Source: Curvibacter microcysteis (GTDB taxonomy: Bacteria > Pseudomonadota > Gammaproteobacteria > Burkholderiales > Burkholderiaceae_C). From it: DNA of 64,000 nt. The stretch covers positions 124,001-188,000 of the forward strand of contig NZ_JAQSIO010000002.1 of NCBI RefSeq assembly GCF_028649455.1. Direction: 5' to 3'. The translations under genes were made by a program, and so were the position numbers. The notes below the pieces were generated by a model. That model saw only the letters and a list, made by a program, of their open reading frames with translations, was not told the origin of the DNA and made no database searches. Below are positions 8,459 through 18,899 of this stretch, one piece after another. Numbering within the stretch: the first letter of the stretch is position 1; each line of letters begins with the position of its first letter.

Positions 8459-9826
8459 ATGGTGACGACCCTGGTGGCGTTTGTGCTGGCGCTGGGCATT
8501 TTGATTGCAGTGCACGAGTATGGTCACTACCGAGTGGCTGTGGCCTGCGGCGTCAAAGTGCTGCGTTTTTCGGTGGGCTTTGGCAAGGTCTTGCTGCGCT
8601 GGCAGCCGCGAGCCGGTGGCACCGAGTTTGTGCTCAGTGCCTTCCCCTTGGGGGGGTATGTGCGCATGCTGGATGAGCGCGAGGCGCCGGTCCCGGCAGC
8701 CGAGCGCCACCTGGCCTTCAATACCCAAACCTTGCCCAAGCGGGCGGCCATTGTGGCGGCCGGGCCCCTCGCCAATTTGCTCTTGGCCGTGCTGCTCTAC
8801 TCAGCCGTGAACTGGTATGGCGTGGACGAACCCAAGCCCATTTTGGCGGCGCCTGTGGCCGGCTCTTTGGCTGCGGAAGCCGGACTGCGTGGCGGTGAGA
8901 CGATTCGCCAGGCCGCCATGGTGGGCGACGATCTGGAGCCTGTCACCTCTTTCGAGGATTTGCGCTGGCTGTTGACGCAAGCAGCCCTCAATGGCCGCGA
9001 CGTGACCCTGGAGGCAGCGCGCAGCGAGCATGGCGGCTCACAAGACATCGTGCTGCCCCTGTCGCGCCTGTCGGTCAAAGAGGCCGATGCTCAGTTGTTC
9101 CGCCGCATTGGCCTGATGGGCCCCTGGACGCGTCCGGAAATGGGCGACATCTTGCTCGGCAGCCCGGCAGAGAAGGCGGGTTTGCGCAAGGGTGACTTGG
9201 TCCACCAGGTCGGCGAAGTCACGATCATCGATGGTCAGCAGTTGCGCGAGTTGATTCGGGCTTCCGTGGTGGCGGGCCAGTCGCAGGCCTTGGCGTGGCG
9301 GGTCGAGCGCGCCGGCGTCATGCTGAATCTCGAGGTGCTTCCACAGTTGCAAAGCGATAGCAACAACCCCGCTGTGCCGCGCATCGGTGCCTTTGTGGGA
9401 GGACCCCCGCCCATGATCACGGTCTACCGGGGGCCCGTTGAGGGCTTGTGGAATGGCGTCGTCAAGACCTGGGAGGTGTCTGCTTTGACCCTGCGCATGA
9501 TGGGGCGCATGGTGATCGGTGAAGCCTCTCTGCGCAACATCAGTGGGCCCCTGACGATCGCAGATTACGCGGGCAAATCGGCCAGCCTGGGGCTGTCGCA
9601 GTACCTGGTGTTTTTGGCCCTCATCAGTGTGAGCCTGGGCGTGCTGAACCTGCTGCCGCTGCCCGTATTGGATGGGGGGCACCTGATGTATTATCTTTGG
9701 GAGGCGGTGACCGGCAAAGCCGTGTCTGACGCGTGGATGGAGCGCTTGCAGCGCGGCGGGATTGCCGTGCTGATGGCCATGATGTCCATCGCGTTCTTCA
9801 ACGACGTCACCCGGCTCTTTGGTTAA
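8459..9826 (+). CDS. rseP: Site-2 intramembrane zinc protease RseP
   Basis: 455-residue inner-membrane metalloprotease (450 in E. coli) that cleaves the anti-sigma-E factor and remnant signal peptides. Zinc-binding HEYGH at residues 19-23 in the first membrane segment, the third zinc ligand in the LDG motif about residue 404, and two PDZ-like regions between (around AGLRGGE and AGLRKGDLVHQVG). The ATG has GGAGGAA upstream; earlier in-frame starts lie inside dxr. Placement directly before bamA links envelope stress sensing with outer-membrane assembly. Confidence 0.96.
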   Translation: MVTTLVAFVLALGILIAVHEYGHYRVAVACGVKVLRFSVGFGKVLLRWQPRAGGTEFVLSAFPLGGYVRMLDEREAPVPAAERHLAFNTQTLPKRAAIVAAGPLANLLLAVLLYSAVNWYGVDEPKPILAAPVAGSLAAEAGLRGGETIRQAAMVGDDLEPVTSFEDLRWLLTQAALNGRDVTLEAARSEHGGSQDIVLPLSRLSVKEADAQLFRRIGLMGPWTRPEMGDILLGSPAEKAGLRKGDLVHQVGEVTIIDGQQLRELIRASVVAGQSQALAWRVERAGVMLNLEVLPQLQSDSNNPAVPRIGAFVGGPPPMITVYRGPVEGLWNGVVKTWEVSALTLRMMGRMVIGEASLRNISGPLTIADYAGKSASLGLSQYLVFLALISVSLGVLNLLPLPVLDGGHLMYYLWEAVTGKAVSDAWMERLQRGGIAVLMAMMSIAFFNDVTRLFG

Positions 9827-9868
9827 CCTAGTGATTGCGGCGTTCAGCGCGGCGATCTCGGCTCATTC

Positions 9869-12166
9869 ATGAACATACAACTCACCCGTTTCCGCCTGCG
9901 CTCTGTGGCTGCAGTGGCTGCTTTGATCGTGGCGTCTCACGCCGCCTGGGCGCTCGATCCATTCACCGTGGGAGACATCCGCGTCGAAGGTTTGCAACGG
10001 GTTGAGCCCGGCACCATCTTCGCTTCGTTGCCGTTCCGTGTGGGTGAAACCTACAACGATGACAAGGGCTCTGCTGCCATCCGCGCGCTGTTCGCCTTGG
10101 GCCTGTTCAAGGATGTGCGCCTGGAGGCCAATGGCAATGTGTTGGTGGTGGTGGTTGAAGAGCGCCCCACGGTGGCCGACCTCGATTTCGTGGGCATCAA
10201 GGAGTTCGACAAGGACACCATGAAAAAGGCCATGCGCGACGTGGGCTTGGCCGATGGCCGCCCCTTCGACAAGGCCCTGGCCGACCGTGCCGAGCAAGAA
10301 CTCAAGCGCCAGTACATCAGCCGCAGCCTTTACGGTGCCGAGGTGGTGACCACGGTGACGCCGATCGAACGCAACCGCGTCAACATCACCTTTTCGGTGG
10401 TGGAGGGCGAGCCTGCCAAGATCAAGGACATCCGTGTGGTGGGCAACCAGGCCTTCAGTGAGTCGACCCTGCGTGGCCTGTTTGACCTGGACACCGGCGG
10501 CTGGTTGAGCTGGTACACCAAGTCAGACCGTTACGCCCGAGCCAAGCTCAACGCCGACCTGGAGACCCTGCGCTCTTACTACCTGTCACGCGGTTACCTG
10601 GAGTTTCGCATTGACTCCACCCAGGTGGCCATCTCCCCCGACAAGAAAGACATTTCGATCACCATCAACGTGACCGAGGGTGAGCGCTTCGTGGTGTCTT
10701 CGGTCAAGCTCGAAGGCGATTACCTGGGCAAGGAAGAGGAATTCAAATCCCTGGTTTCGATTCGCGCCGGTGAGCCCTACAACGCCGATGCAGTGGCCCA
10801 GACCACCAAGGCTTTCTCGGATTATTTCGGTAACTTCGGCTTCGCTTTTGCGCGTGTTGAAGCCCGTCCCGAGATCGACCGCAGCACCAACCGAGTGTCC
10901 TTTGTGCTGGCCGCCGAGCCCCTGCGTCGCGCCTATGTGCGTCGCATCCAGGTGACGGGCAACAGCCGCACCCGTGATGAGGTGGTGCGCCGCGAATTCC
11001 GACAATTTGAAGCCTCCTGGTACGACGCTGACCGCATCCGCTTGTCGCGCGACCGGGTGGACCGTTTGGGCTTCTTCAAGGACGTCAACATCGAGACGCA
11101 AGAGGTACCGGGCTCGCCGGACCAAATCGACTTGTCGATCAACGTGACGGAAAAGCCCGCTGGCAGCATCCAGTTGGGCGCAGGCTTTTCGAGCGCTGAA
11201 CGCGTGTCGCTGTCCTTCAGCATCCGCAATGAAAACATCTTCGGCTCGGGCAATTACCTGGGTTTTGAAATCAACACCAGCAAGTACAACCGCGTGGTGT
11301 CGGTCAGCGCCACCGACCCGTACTTCACCGTGGATGGCATTTCGCGCACGGTGGACGTGTACCACCGCGCTTTGCGTCCCTATGCGGACCAGGGTGGTAA
11401 CTACCGCTTGGTGACCACGGGGGCAGGTCTGCGTTTCGGTGTGCCGTTCAGTGAGGTGGATCGGGTTTTCGTCGGCCTCAATCTGGAGCAGACGACCATC
11501 CAGCCGGGGACCAACATTCCCGCTGCGTACCTGACCTACGCCGAAACCTATGGCTACACCAGCAGCGCCATTCCCTTGACGCTGGGTTGGTCGCGTGACG
11601 ACCGCGACAGCGCTTTGGCACCCAATAGCGGCCGTTACCAGCGTTTCAACTCCGAACTGGGTTTGATGGGTGACGCCCGCTACACCCGCAACAACTACCA
11701 GTACCAGCAGTACGTTCCGCTGAACAAGAAGTTCACCTTGGCCTTCAACGGTGAGATTGGTCTGGGCAAGGGGCTGGGCGGTCGTCCCTTCCCCGTGTTC
11801 AAGAACTTCTATGGCGGTGGCTTGGGTTCGGTGCGTGGCTTTGACCAAGGCACCTTGGGCCCACACGACGTGACCGGTGCCATCGTCGGCGGTGCCAAAA
11901 AGGTGGTGCTGAACGCTGAATTGACGGCACCTTTCCCGGGCGCTGGCAATGACCGCACCTTGCGTGTCTTTGGTTTCACCGATCTGGGTAACATCTACGG
12001 TGAAAATGAAAAAATCAGTACCAGTCAGATGCGTGGCTCGGTCGGTGTGGGTTTGAGCTGGGTTTCCCCTATGGGCCCCCTGCGATTTGCCATCGCCAAC
12101 CCGGTACGCAAGTTCGCTGGCGATAGAATCCAGAAATTGCAATTCCAGATCGGAACGTCTTTCTAA
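9869..12166 (+). CDS. bamA: Outer membrane protein assembly factor BamA
   Basis: Core of the BAM complex that inserts beta-barrel proteins into the outer membrane. 765 residues (810 in E. coli). A signal peptide ends at about residue 28 (HAAWA), followed by five POTRA repeats; the first begins FTVGDIRVEGLQRVEPGTIF. The C-terminal 16-strand barrel contains the lid-loop motif VRGF (GLGSVRGFDQGTLGP) and ends in Phe, as expected for an outer-membrane beta-signal. The stop overlaps the skp start by one base (TAATG). Confidence 0.97.
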   Translation: MNIQLTRFRLRSVAAVAALIVASHAAWALDPFTVGDIRVEGLQRVEPGTIFASLPFRVGETYNDDKGSAAIRALFALGLFKDVRLEANGNVLVVVVEERPTVADLDFVGIKEFDKDTMKKAMRDVGLADGRPFDKALADRAEQELKRQYISRSLYGAEVVTTVTPIERNRVNITFSVVEGEPAKIKDIRVVGNQAFSESTLRGLFDLDTGGWLSWYTKSDRYARAKLNADLETLRSYYLSRGYLEFRIDSTQVAISPDKKDISITINVTEGERFVVSSVKLEGDYLGKEEEFKSLVSIRAGEPYNADAVAQTTKAFSDYFGNFGFAFARVEARPEIDRSTNRVSFVLAAEPLRRAYVRRIQVTGNSRTRDEVVRREFRQFEASWYDADRIRLSRDRVDRLGFFKDVNIETQEVPGSPDQIDLSINVTEKPAGSIQLGAGFSSAERVSLSFSIRNENIFGSGNYLGFEINTSKYNRVVSVSATDPYFTVDGISRTVDVYHRALRPYADQGGNYRLVTTGAGLRFGVPFSEVDRVFVGLNLEQTTIQPGTNIPAAYLTYAETYGYTSSAIPLTLGWSRDDRDSALAPNSGRYQRFNSELGLMGDARYTRNNYQYQQYVPLNKKFTLAFNGEIGLGKGLGGRPFPVFKNFYGGGLGSVRGFDQGTLGPHDVTGAIVGGAKKVVLNAELTAPFPGAGNDRTLRVFGFTDLGNIYGENEKISTSQMRGSVGVGLSWVSPMGPLRFAIANPVRKFAGDRIQKLQFQIGTSF

Positions 12167-12708
12167 TGAAATCCTTTTCCCGTCAAATGGCCCTGGCTGC
12201 TGTGCTGGGCCTCTCTGCCTTGACAGCTTTGCCGGCTATGGCCGAAGAATTCCGCGCGGGTTTTGTCAACACGGACCGCATCTTCCGTGAAGCCAACATG
12301 GCCAAGTCGGCCCAAGCCAAGCTGGAAGCTGAGTTCGCCAAGCGTGAGAAAGACCTGGTCGACATCCGCAATACCCTGAAGACGGCCTCTGACAAGTTCG
12401 AGCGTGAAGCGCCCACCCTGTCTGAAGCCCAACGCACCAGCCGTCAAAAGCAGTTGGTCGATCAGGACCGCGACTTCCAACGCAAGAGCCGCGAGTTCCA
12501 GGAAGACCTGAACACCCGCAAGAACGAAGAACTGCAACAAGTCATCGACCGCGCCAACAAGGTGGTCAAGCAAGTGGCTGAAGCAGAGAAGTACGACGTG
12601 ATTCTGCAAGAAGCGATTTACATCAATCCCAAGCACGACATCACCGACAAGGTCATCAAGGCCTTGAACGCGGCCAGCGCAGCTTCTGCAGGCGCCAACG
12701 GCAAGTGA
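12166..12708 (+). CDS. skp: Periplasmic OmpH/Skp family chaperone
   Basis: Periplasmic holdase that carries unfolded outer-membrane proteins to BamA. 180 residues (161 in E. coli). Signal peptide with likely cleavage at ALPAMA before [14 protein letters not shown]; the middle is a long charged coiled coil (about residues 40-140) rich in Lys, Glu and Arg, as in the Skp tentacles. Its start is coupled to the bamA stop and its end overlaps the GTG of lpxD. Confidence 0.93.
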   Translation: MKSFSRQMALAAVLGLSALTALPAMAEEFRAGFVNTDRIFREANMAKSAQAKLEAEFAKREKDLVDIRNTLKTASDKFEREAPTLSEAQRTSRQKQLVDQDRDFQRKSREFQEDLNTRKNEELQQVIDRANKVVKQVAEAEKYDVILQEAIYINPKHDITDKVIKALNAASAASAGANGK

Positions 12709-13706
12709 TCCCGGTGACAGGCATGGTCCTGCATCTGGGTCAAATCGTTGAAGCTTTGGGCGGTGAACTGCACGGAGACCCCTCTGTGCCCATCGCCCGC
12801 ATTGCCTCTTTGGAGTCGGCGCAGGCCGATGCCATCAGCTTTCTCAGCCACCCGCGTTACCAGCAACAGCTGGCCACGACGCAGGCGGCTTGCGTCATTG
12901 TGGCGCCGGCTTTTCGTGAGTCGGCTCAGGCGCGTGGCGCCTGCATCGTCACCGACCAACCTTATGCCTACTTTGCCAGCCTGACGCGCTGGTGGAAGCA
13001 GGTCACGCGGCCCGTTGATCCGCAGCGGGTGCATCCCAGTGCGGTCATCCATCCCGAGGCGGAGGTTGACCCCAGTGCTCGCATTGGCGCGCTCTGCGTG
13101 ATTGAACGAGGCGCTCGCATTGGTGCGGACACGGTGCTCCATTCGCGCATCACGGTGAGTGAAGGGTGCAGCATCGGCGATCGCTGCATCGTACATCCCG
13201 GTGTGGTGATTGGTGCCGACGGCTTTGGTTTTGCACCCGTGGACGGCCGATGGGAGAAGATCGAGCAGTTGGGCGCGGTTCGCATCGGCAACGACGTGGA
13301 AATCGGTGCCAACACCTGCATCGACCGAGGTGCGCTGGGTGACACCGTCATCGCCGATGGCGTCAAGCTCGACAACCTGATCCAGATCGGCCACAACGTG
13401 CGCATCGGTGAGCACACTGCGATGGCGGGCAATGCCGGCGTGGCAGGCAGCGCCACCATTGGCGCCCACTGCACGGTGGGCGGCGGTGCGGTGGTTCTGG
13501 GCCACCTGAGCCTGGCGGACCATGTGCATGTGTCGGCCGCCTCGGTCGTGATGCGCTCCTTGCACAAGCCGGGCCAGTACACTGGCGTGTTTCCGTTGGA
13601 CGAGAACCGCCAGTGGGAGAAGAACGCCGCCACGCTGAAGCAATTGCACAGCCTGCGCGAGCGCATCAAGGCGCTGGAAGCGGCCCAAACTGAACCCAAT
13701 CCCTAA
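12705..13706 (+). CDS. lpxD: UDP-3-O-(3-hydroxyacyl)glucosamine N-acyltransferase
   Basis: Third step of lipid A synthesis; adds the N-linked hydroxyacyl chain. Up to 333 residues (341 in E. coli). An N-terminal uridine-binding domain ([15 protein letters not shown]) is followed by a left-handed beta-helix of hexapeptide repeats and the catalytic-His region [20 protein letters not shown]. The GTG overlaps the skp stop (GTGA); the ATG at 12723 gives 327 residues starting exactly at conserved sequence and is an equally good start. Confidence 0.95.
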   Translation: MIPVTGMVLHLGQIVEALGGELHGDPSVPIARIASLESAQADAISFLSHPRYQQQLATTQAACVIVAPAFRESAQARGACIVTDQPYAYFASLTRWWKQVTRPVDPQRVHPSAVIHPEAEVDPSARIGALCVIERGARIGADTVLHSRITVSEGCSIGDRCIVHPGVVIGADGFGFAPVDGRWEKIEQLGAVRIGNDVEIGANTCIDRGALGDTVIADGVKLDNLIQIGHNVRIGEHTAMAGNAGVAGSATIGAHCTVGGGAVVLGHLSLADHVHVSAASVVMRSLHKPGQYTGVFPLDENRQWEKNAATLKQLHSLRERIKALEAAQTEPNP

Positions 13707-13717
13707 AGAAGAACACC

Positions 13718-14158
13718 ATGTTGGACATTCACCAGATCCTCAAGCAACTGCCCCACCGTTATCCCATCCTGTTGGTGGACCGCGTGCTGTCGGTTGAAAA
13801 GGGCAAGACCATCAAGGCGCTGAAGAACGTCTCCATCAACGAACCTTACTTCGTGGGTCACTTTCCGCACCGCCCTGTGATGCCGGGTGTGCTCATGCTT
13901 GAAGCCATGGCGCAAGCCGCCGCCTTGCTGGCCTTTGACACCTTGGGCGTGACGCCAGACGACAAGACCGTGTACTACTTCGCAGGCATTGACGGCGCGC
14001 GTTTCAAGCGTCCAGTGGAGCCTGGCGACCAACTGATCATGGATGTGTCGCTGGAGCGCATGAAGGCGGGTATCTTCAAGTTCAAGGGTGTGACCCGCGT
14101 GGGCGATGAAGTGGCCTGCGAAGCTGAACTGATGTGCACGATGCGCACCATCGCCTGA
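13718..14158 (+). CDS. fabZ: 3-hydroxyacyl-ACP dehydratase FabZ
   Basis: Hot-dog-fold dehydratase of fatty acid elongation, 146 residues (151 in E. coli). Catalytic His48 and Glu62 lie in [20 protein letters not shown]. It competes with LpxA for hydroxyacyl-ACP, which explains its conserved position between lpxD and lpxA. The start lies 11 bp behind lpxD, preceded by an AAAGAAG-type ribosome-binding site. Confidence 0.97.
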   Translation: MLDIHQILKQLPHRYPILLVDRVLSVEKGKTIKALKNVSINEPYFVGHFPHRPVMPGVLMLEAMAQAAALLAFDTLGVTPDDKTVYYFAGIDGARFKRPVEPGDQLIMDVSLERMKAGIFKFKGVTRVGDEVACEAELMCTMRTIA

Positions 14159-14178
14159 CCTGCAAGGGGAGCAAACCC

Positions 14179-14973
14179 ATGGCCCAAATTCACCCGACCG
14201 CCATCGTCGACCCCGCTGCCGAGCTGGACAGCTCGGTGACCGTGGGGGCGTACACCCTCATTGGCCCGAACGTGATCATCGGGGCCGGCACCACGGTGGG
14301 GCCCCATTGCGTGATCGAGGGCAACACCTCGATCGGCTGCGATAACCGCATCTTCCAGTTCAATTCGCTGGGCGCGATCCCGCAGGACAAGAAGTACGAC
14401 GACGAGCCCTGCGAGCTGATCATTGGTGACCGCAACACCATCCGTGAGTTCTGTACCTTCAACATTGGCTCGCCGGGTGGTGGTGGTGTGACCCGCATTG
14501 GCAATGACAACTGGATCATGGCTTACGTGCATCTGGCGCACGACTGCCTGGTCGGCAACCACACCATCTTCGCCAACAACTCGCAGCTGGCGGGTCATGT
14601 GGTGGTGGGGGACTGGGCCATTTTGGGTGGCTTCACCGTCGCCCACCAGTTTGTGCGCATTGGCGCCCACAGCATGACGGCCATGTGCTCGCTGTTGTTT
14701 GCCGATTTGCCGCCGTTTGTGATGTGCCAAGGCCAGCCGGCCGAAGCGCGCACCATGAACTTCGAGGGCCTGCGCCGTCGCGGTTTTTCGGCTGAGCGAG
14801 TGGCCGCAGTGCGGGCCATTCACAAGCTGCTGTACCGCAGCAACTTGGCGCTGGACGCGGCCTGTACCGAAATCTCCCGCCTCACCGAAAGCCACCCCGA
14901 AGCCTCCGCCGACGTGCAGATGATGTTGGGTTTCCTGGAGCAGACGCCGCCCAACCGCGGCATTGTCCGTTGA
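14179..14973 (+). CDS. lpxA: UDP-N-acetylglucosamine O-acyltransferase LpxA
   Basis: First step of lipid A synthesis; transfers a 3-hydroxyacyl chain from ACP to UDP-GlcNAc. 264 residues (262 in E. coli): a hexapeptide-repeat beta-helix from about residue 5 to 185 and a helical C-terminus. Catalytic His121 is in [10 protein letters not shown], and [17 protein letters not shown] matches the family's C-terminal entry. The ATG has AAGGGGA upstream; the longer frame starts inside fabZ. Confidence 0.97.
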   Translation: MAQIHPTAIVDPAAELDSSVTVGAYTLIGPNVIIGAGTTVGPHCVIEGNTSIGCDNRIFQFNSLGAIPQDKKYDDEPCELIIGDRNTIREFCTFNIGSPGGGGVTRIGNDNWIMAYVHLAHDCLVGNHTIFANNSQLAGHVVVGDWAILGGFTVAHQFVRIGAHSMTAMCSLLFADLPPFVMCQGQPAEARTMNFEGLRRRGFSAERVAAVRAIHKLLYRSNLALDAACTEISRLTESHPEASADVQMMLGFLEQTPPNRGIVR

Positions 14974-14980
14974 CCCTCGC

Positions 14981-16135
14981 ATGACCATGGATCCGCGTTT
15001 CGCCATGGTGGCCGGCGAAGCGTCCGGTGACCTCTTGGCTGGCCTGTTGCTCGACGGCCTGAAGTCCCGTTGGCCCCATTTGGCCGCGCAAGGCATTGGC
15101 GGCCCCGCCATGGCCCAGCGTGGTTTTGAGGCCTGGTGGCCGCAGCACAAACTGGCCGTGCGGGGCTATGTGGAGGTGCTGCCGCACCTGCGTGAACTGT
15201 TGGCCATGCGCCGTGCTTTGGGGGATCGCCTGTTGGTGCAGCGCCCTGATGCATTCATTGGCGTGGATGCGCCGGACTTCAACTTTGACCTCGAAATTCG
15301 CTTGCGCGAGTCGGGAATCAAAACCGTTCACTTTGTCAGCCCCTCGTTTTGGGCCTGGCGAGCCAAGAAGGTCGAGAAGCTGCGCCGCGCCGCCGATGAG
15401 GTGCTGTGCATTTTCCCCTTTGAGCCGGCTTTGCTGGCCCAGCACGGCGTCCCTGCGACCTATGTGGGCCATCCGATAGCCTCGATGATCCCCATGCAAC
15501 CGGACCGGCTGGCCGCACGGGGGCGACTGGGTCTGCCTGCCGAAGGCACTGTGGTGGCTTTGCTGCCTGGCAGTCGGCGCGCCGAGATTCGTTATCTGGC
15601 GCGGCGTTTCTTTGCCGCGGCGCGTTTGTTGCGCGGGGCGCGTCCTGGTTTGCACTTTGTCTTGCCGACCTTGCCTGCTTTGCGAGCCGAGGTGCTGGCT
15701 GCGGCCCAGGCCGAAGGCTTGGATGCCAGCCCTGGCGGCTGTCTGACGCTGCTGGAGGGGCAGTCCCACGCCGCCTTGGCGGCTTGCGACGTGACCTTGA
15801 TCGCCAGTGGCACGGCCACGCTGGAGGCGGCCTTGTTCAAGCGCCCGATGGTGATCGCCTACAACATGCCTTGGCTGAGCTGGCAAATCATGAAGGGCAA
15901 AAAGCTGCAGCCCTGGGTGGGCTTGCCCAACATCTTGGCGCAGGATTTCGTGGTGCCAGAGTTGCTGCAAGACGCGGCCACGCCTGAGGCCTTGGCCCGC
16001 GCCGTGACGCACTGGCTGGATCACCCCGATGAGGTGCAAGCCCTGGAGCAGACCTTCACGGATCTGCATGAACAACTGCAGCGCGACACGGCTCGCCTGG
16101 CCACCGATGCGATCGAGAAGCTTCTTGTACGCTGA
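14981..16135 (+). CDS. lpxB: Lipid-A-disaccharide synthase
   Basis: GT19 glycosyltransferase that joins lipid X and UDP-2,3-diacylglucosamine at the inner membrane. 384 residues (382 in E. coli). N-terminal [10 protein letters not shown], then [17 protein letters not shown], and the C-terminal nucleotide region [14 protein letters not shown] and [15 protein letters not shown] 14981 (or 14987) leads straight into conserved sequence; a TTG at 14963 would overlap lpxA. Confidence 0.96.
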   Translation: MTMDPRFAMVAGEASGDLLAGLLLDGLKSRWPHLAAQGIGGPAMAQRGFEAWWPQHKLAVRGYVEVLPHLRELLAMRRALGDRLLVQRPDAFIGVDAPDFNFDLEIRLRESGIKTVHFVSPSFWAWRAKKVEKLRRAADEVLCIFPFEPALLAQHGVPATYVGHPIASMIPMQPDRLAARGRLGLPAEGTVVALLPGSRRAEIRYLARRFFAAARLLRGARPGLHFVLPTLPALRAEVLAAAQAEGLDASPGGCLTLLEGQSHAALAACDVTLIASGTATLEAALFKRPMVIAYNMPWLSWQIMKGKKLQPWVGLPNILAQDFVVPELLQDAATPEALARAVTHWLDHPDEVQALEQTFTDLHEQLQRDTARLATDAIEKLLVR

Positions 16136-16751
16136 ACAAGTCACCTTGAGTTGGGACCCGCCTGGCCTTCAGGCCGGGGTGGATGAGGCTGGGCGAGGGC
16201 CCTTGGCGGGCCCCGTGGTGGCCGCTGCTGTCATCTTGGACGAGCTGCGTCCCATCGCGGGCTTGGCTGACTCCAAAAAGCTCAGTGCGGCGCGGCGTGA
16301 AAAGCTGTTTGATGAGATCCGTGCCAAGGCCTTGTGCTGCTCGATTGCTGAGGCCAGCGTCGAAGAAATCGACCGCCTGAACATCCTGCAAGCCACTTTG
16401 CTGGCCATGCGACGGGCGGTGGAGGGCTTGCGCCTGAAGCCGGTCAAGGTGATGGTTGATGGCAACCATCTGCCGCGCTTGGATGTTTTGGCCGAGGCGG
16501 TGGTCAAGGGCGATTCTTTGATTCCCTCCATCTCGGCCGCCTCCATTCTGGCCAAGGTCCACCGGGATCGTTGGTGTGCTCAGATGCACGCTCAGTACCC
16601 CGACTACGGCTTTGCTGGTCACAAGGGTTATGGCACGGCGGCCCACTTGGCCGCTTTGCGTGAGCATGGTCCTTGCCCTGAGCACCGCCGTACTTTTGCG
16701 CCTGTGCGCGAAGCTGAAGCCTTGCTGGCTGGGCGACAATGCAGCCTGTGA
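16125..16751 (+). CDS. rnhB: Ribonuclease HII
   Basis: Cleaves RNA in RNA-DNA hybrids and misincorporated ribonucleotides. About 208 residues (198 in E. coli). The metal-binding [19 protein letters not shown] near the N-terminus, MVDGNH in the middle, and [14 protein letters not shown] with [14 protein letters not shown] complete the acidic active site. No ATG lies close to the conserved start; the TTG chosen overlaps the lpxB stop and has GAGAAG upstream, so the N-terminus is uncertain. Confidence 0.92.
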   Translation: MYAEQVTLSWDPPGLQAGVDEAGRGPLAGPVVAAAVILDELRPIAGLADSKKLSAARREKLFDEIRAKALCCSIAEASVEEIDRLNILQATLLAMRRAVEGLRLKPVKVMVDGNHLPRLDVLAEAVVKGDSLIPSISAASILAKVHRDRWCAQMHAQYPDYGFAGHKGYGTAAHLAALREHGPCPEHRRTFAPVREAEALLAGRQCSL

Positions 16752-17530
16752 CCTCATCCAACACCGACCCCGTCTCCATCACCTCGCGCGACAACCCTCA
16801 ACTCAAGGAGTTGCGCCGCCTCTCGCAAGACAGCACCGCTTACCGCAAGCAGGGCCGTGTCTGGCTGGAGGGCGATCACCTCTGCCGCGCTGCTTTGCAG
16901 CGGGGCTTGCGACCTGCTCTTGGGGTGTACAGCGAATCGTTCTGGGCTCGTTCGGGTTGGGAGTGGTCGGCACATGCCTTGCGCAACCTGGTGCTGCCCG
17001 ATGCCCTGTTCAAGGAGTTGAGTGGTCTGGAGTCGCCTGCGCCGCTGGCCTTTGTGATCGAGTTGCCGGTGTTTGATGGGCCCCAAGCCGGTGTGCCGAC
17101 CGTGGTGCTGGATCGGGTGCAGGATGCCGGCAATGTGGGCTCCATCTTGCGCAGCGCAGCTGCTTTTGGCTTTGCCCAGGTATTGGCACTGAAAGGGACC
17201 GCCGCCTTGTGGTCGCCCAAGGTGCTGCGGGCCGGCATGGGGGCGCATTTTGGTTTGCGCTTGCTCGAGGCACAGTCGGTGGAAGATCTCGATCGCTTGG
17301 ACTTGCCCTTGATCGTCACCAGTTCCCATCAAGGGGCTTTGATCCATCAACAGACCTTGCCTTGGCCCTGTGCCTGGGCCATGGGCCATGAAGGGCAGGG
17401 TGTGGGCGAGGCCTTGATGGCCCGCGCGGCCTTGTCTGTGCGCATTGGGCAGCCGGGTGGGGAGGAGTCTTTGAACGTCGCCGCCGCGGCCGCCATTTGC
17501 TTGCATGCCTCTGCCGTGCAGGCGCATTAG
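16739..17530 (+). CDS. TrmH/SpoU family RNA 2'-O-methyltransferase
   Basis: 263-residue SAM-dependent SPOUT methyltransferase. The N-terminal substrate-binding domain ([32 protein letters not shown]) resembles the L30e-like domain of RlmB/TsnR relatives. The knot domain has motif 1 [16 protein letters not shown], motif 2 [10 protein letters not shown] and motif 3 [13 protein letters not shown]. The target (rRNA or tRNA) cannot be told from sequence. It overlaps rnhB by 13 bases. Confidence 0.9.
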   Translation: MQPVTSSNTDPVSITSRDNPQLKELRRLSQDSTAYRKQGRVWLEGDHLCRAALQRGLRPALGVYSESFWARSGWEWSAHALRNLVLPDALFKELSGLESPAPLAFVIELPVFDGPQAGVPTVVLDRVQDAGNVGSILRSAAAFGFAQVLALKGTAALWSPKVLRAGMGAHFGLRLLEAQSVEDLDRLDLPLIVTSSHQGALIHQQTLPWPCAWAMGHEGQGVGEALMARAALSVRIGQPGGEESLNVAAAAAICLHASAVQAH

Positions 17531-17594
17531 AAATTCTCATACCCGAAATCCGGGCGAAATTGTCATCTGAGCGTCAGCTTGGATGCCGATCGGC

Positions 17595-17600
17595 TATAAT
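17595..17600 (+). promoter_or_regulatory. -10 element of the carAB promoter
   Basis: A consensus TATAAT lies 123 bp before the carA start codon. The -35 at normal spacing is weak, suggesting activator dependence or regulation. The resulting leader of about 115 nt contains no other gene; I saw no clear attenuator hairpin in it. Confidence 0.5.
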
Positions 17601-17723
17601 GAGAGGCTTTCACGCAACACCCGACGCCCTAGCGCATTCCAGCCATTCCCTCCAAAAGCACATCGACAGAGGCAACTCGTCGGAATCCGCTTGGGCGTAC
17701 CCGTAACCAACTCGGAGAACCCA

Positions 17724-18899
17724 GTGCTTTTGTCTCAACAGGGAAGCTTCCCGCCCGCCATCCTGGCGCTCGCAGACGGCACGGTCTTCTATGGCAACTC
17801 GATCGGAGCCGCTGGCTCCACAGTCGGCGAAGTGGTGTTCAACACCGCCATCACCGGCTACCAAGAAATCCTCACTGACCCCAGCTACTGCCAGCAGATC
17901 GTGACCCTCACGTATCCGCACATCGGTAACTACGGTGTCAACGAGGAAGACGTCGAGGCTGAGAAGATCCACGCCGCTGGCCTGATCATCAAAGACCTGC
18001 CCCTGCTGGCATCCAATTTCCGCATGTCGCTCACGCTGTCGGCCTACCTGCAGCGCGAAGGCACGGTGGCGATTGCCAACATCGACACCCGCAAACTGAC
18101 CCGCCTGCTGCGCAGCAAGGGTGCACAGAACGGCGCCATCATTGGTTTGGCTGCCGGTCAAGAAGTCACGCCGGCCCTGGTGGCCCAGGCCGTGGCTGCT
18201 GCCCAGGGCGCACCGAACATGGCCGGGCTGGACCTGGCCCGTGTGGTGACGGTGCCTGCGGCCTACGACTGGACCCAGACCGAGTGGAAGCTGGGCACGG
18301 GCTACGGCGTGCAAGCCGAGCCGAAGTTCCATGTCGTCGCCTACGACTTTGGCGTCAAGAAGAACATCCTGCGCATGCTGGCCGAGCGCGGTTGCAAGGT
18401 CACCGTGGTGCCCGCGCAAACCCCCGCTGCCGAGGTGCTGAAGTACCAACCCGACGGCATCTTCCTGTCCAACGGCCCGGGCGACCCGCAGCCTTGCGAC
18501 TACGCCATCGCCGCGGCGGCTGAACTGATCGAAACCGGCATCCCGACCTTCGGCATTTGCCTGGGTCATCAGATCATGGCCCTGGCCTCGGGCGCCAAAA
18601 CCTTCAAGATGAAGTTCGGTCACCACGGTGCCAACCACCCGGTCAAGGATCTGGACACCGGTCGCGTCAGCATCACCAGCCAGAACCACGGCTTCGCGGT
18701 GGACGAGAAGTCGCTGCCGGCCAACCTGCGCGCCACCCACGTCAGCCTGTTTGACGGCACGCTGCAAGGCCTGGCCCGCACCGACAAGCCGGCCTTCTGC
18801 TTCCAGGGTCACCCCGAAGCCTCGCCCGGTCCCCATGACATTTCCTACCTGTTCGATCGCTTCACGGCATTGATGGTCAAGGCCCAGGAGAACCAATAA
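17724..18899 (+). CDS. carA: Carbamoyl-phosphate synthase small (glutaminase) subunit
   Basis: Hydrolyses glutamine and channels ammonia to CarB for arginine and pyrimidine synthesis. 391 residues (382 in E. coli). The N-terminal small-subunit domain is followed by a class-I glutamine amidotransferase domain with nucleophile Cys279 (GICLGHQ) and His363/Glu365 ([12 protein letters not shown]). The start is a GTG behind CTCGGAGA; the ATG 141 bases upstream precedes the SD and the -10 and encodes unconserved residues. Confidence 0.96.
   Translation: MLLSQQGSFPPAILALADGTVFYGNSIGAAGSTVGEVVFNTAITGYQEILTDPSYCQQIVTLTYPHIGNYGVNEEDVEAEKIHAAGLIIKDLPLLASNFRMSLTLSAYLQREGTVAIANIDTRKLTRLLRSKGAQNGAIIGLAAGQEVTPALVAQAVAAAQGAPNMAGLDLARVVTVPAAYDWTQTEWKLGTGYGVQAEPKFHVVAYDFGVKKNILRMLAERGCKVTVVPAQTPAAEVLKYQPDGIFLSNGPGDPQPCDYAIAAAAELIETGIPTFGICLGHQIMALASGAKTFKMKFGHHGANHPVKDLDTGRVSITSQNHGFAVDEKSLPANLRATHVSLFDGTLQGLARTDKPAFCFQGHPEASPGPHDISYLFDRFTALMVKAQENQ

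Noticed and set aside
17560-17565. TTGTCA as the -35 element for carAB
   Set aside because: Spacing to TATAAT is 29 bases, far outside the 15-19 range.
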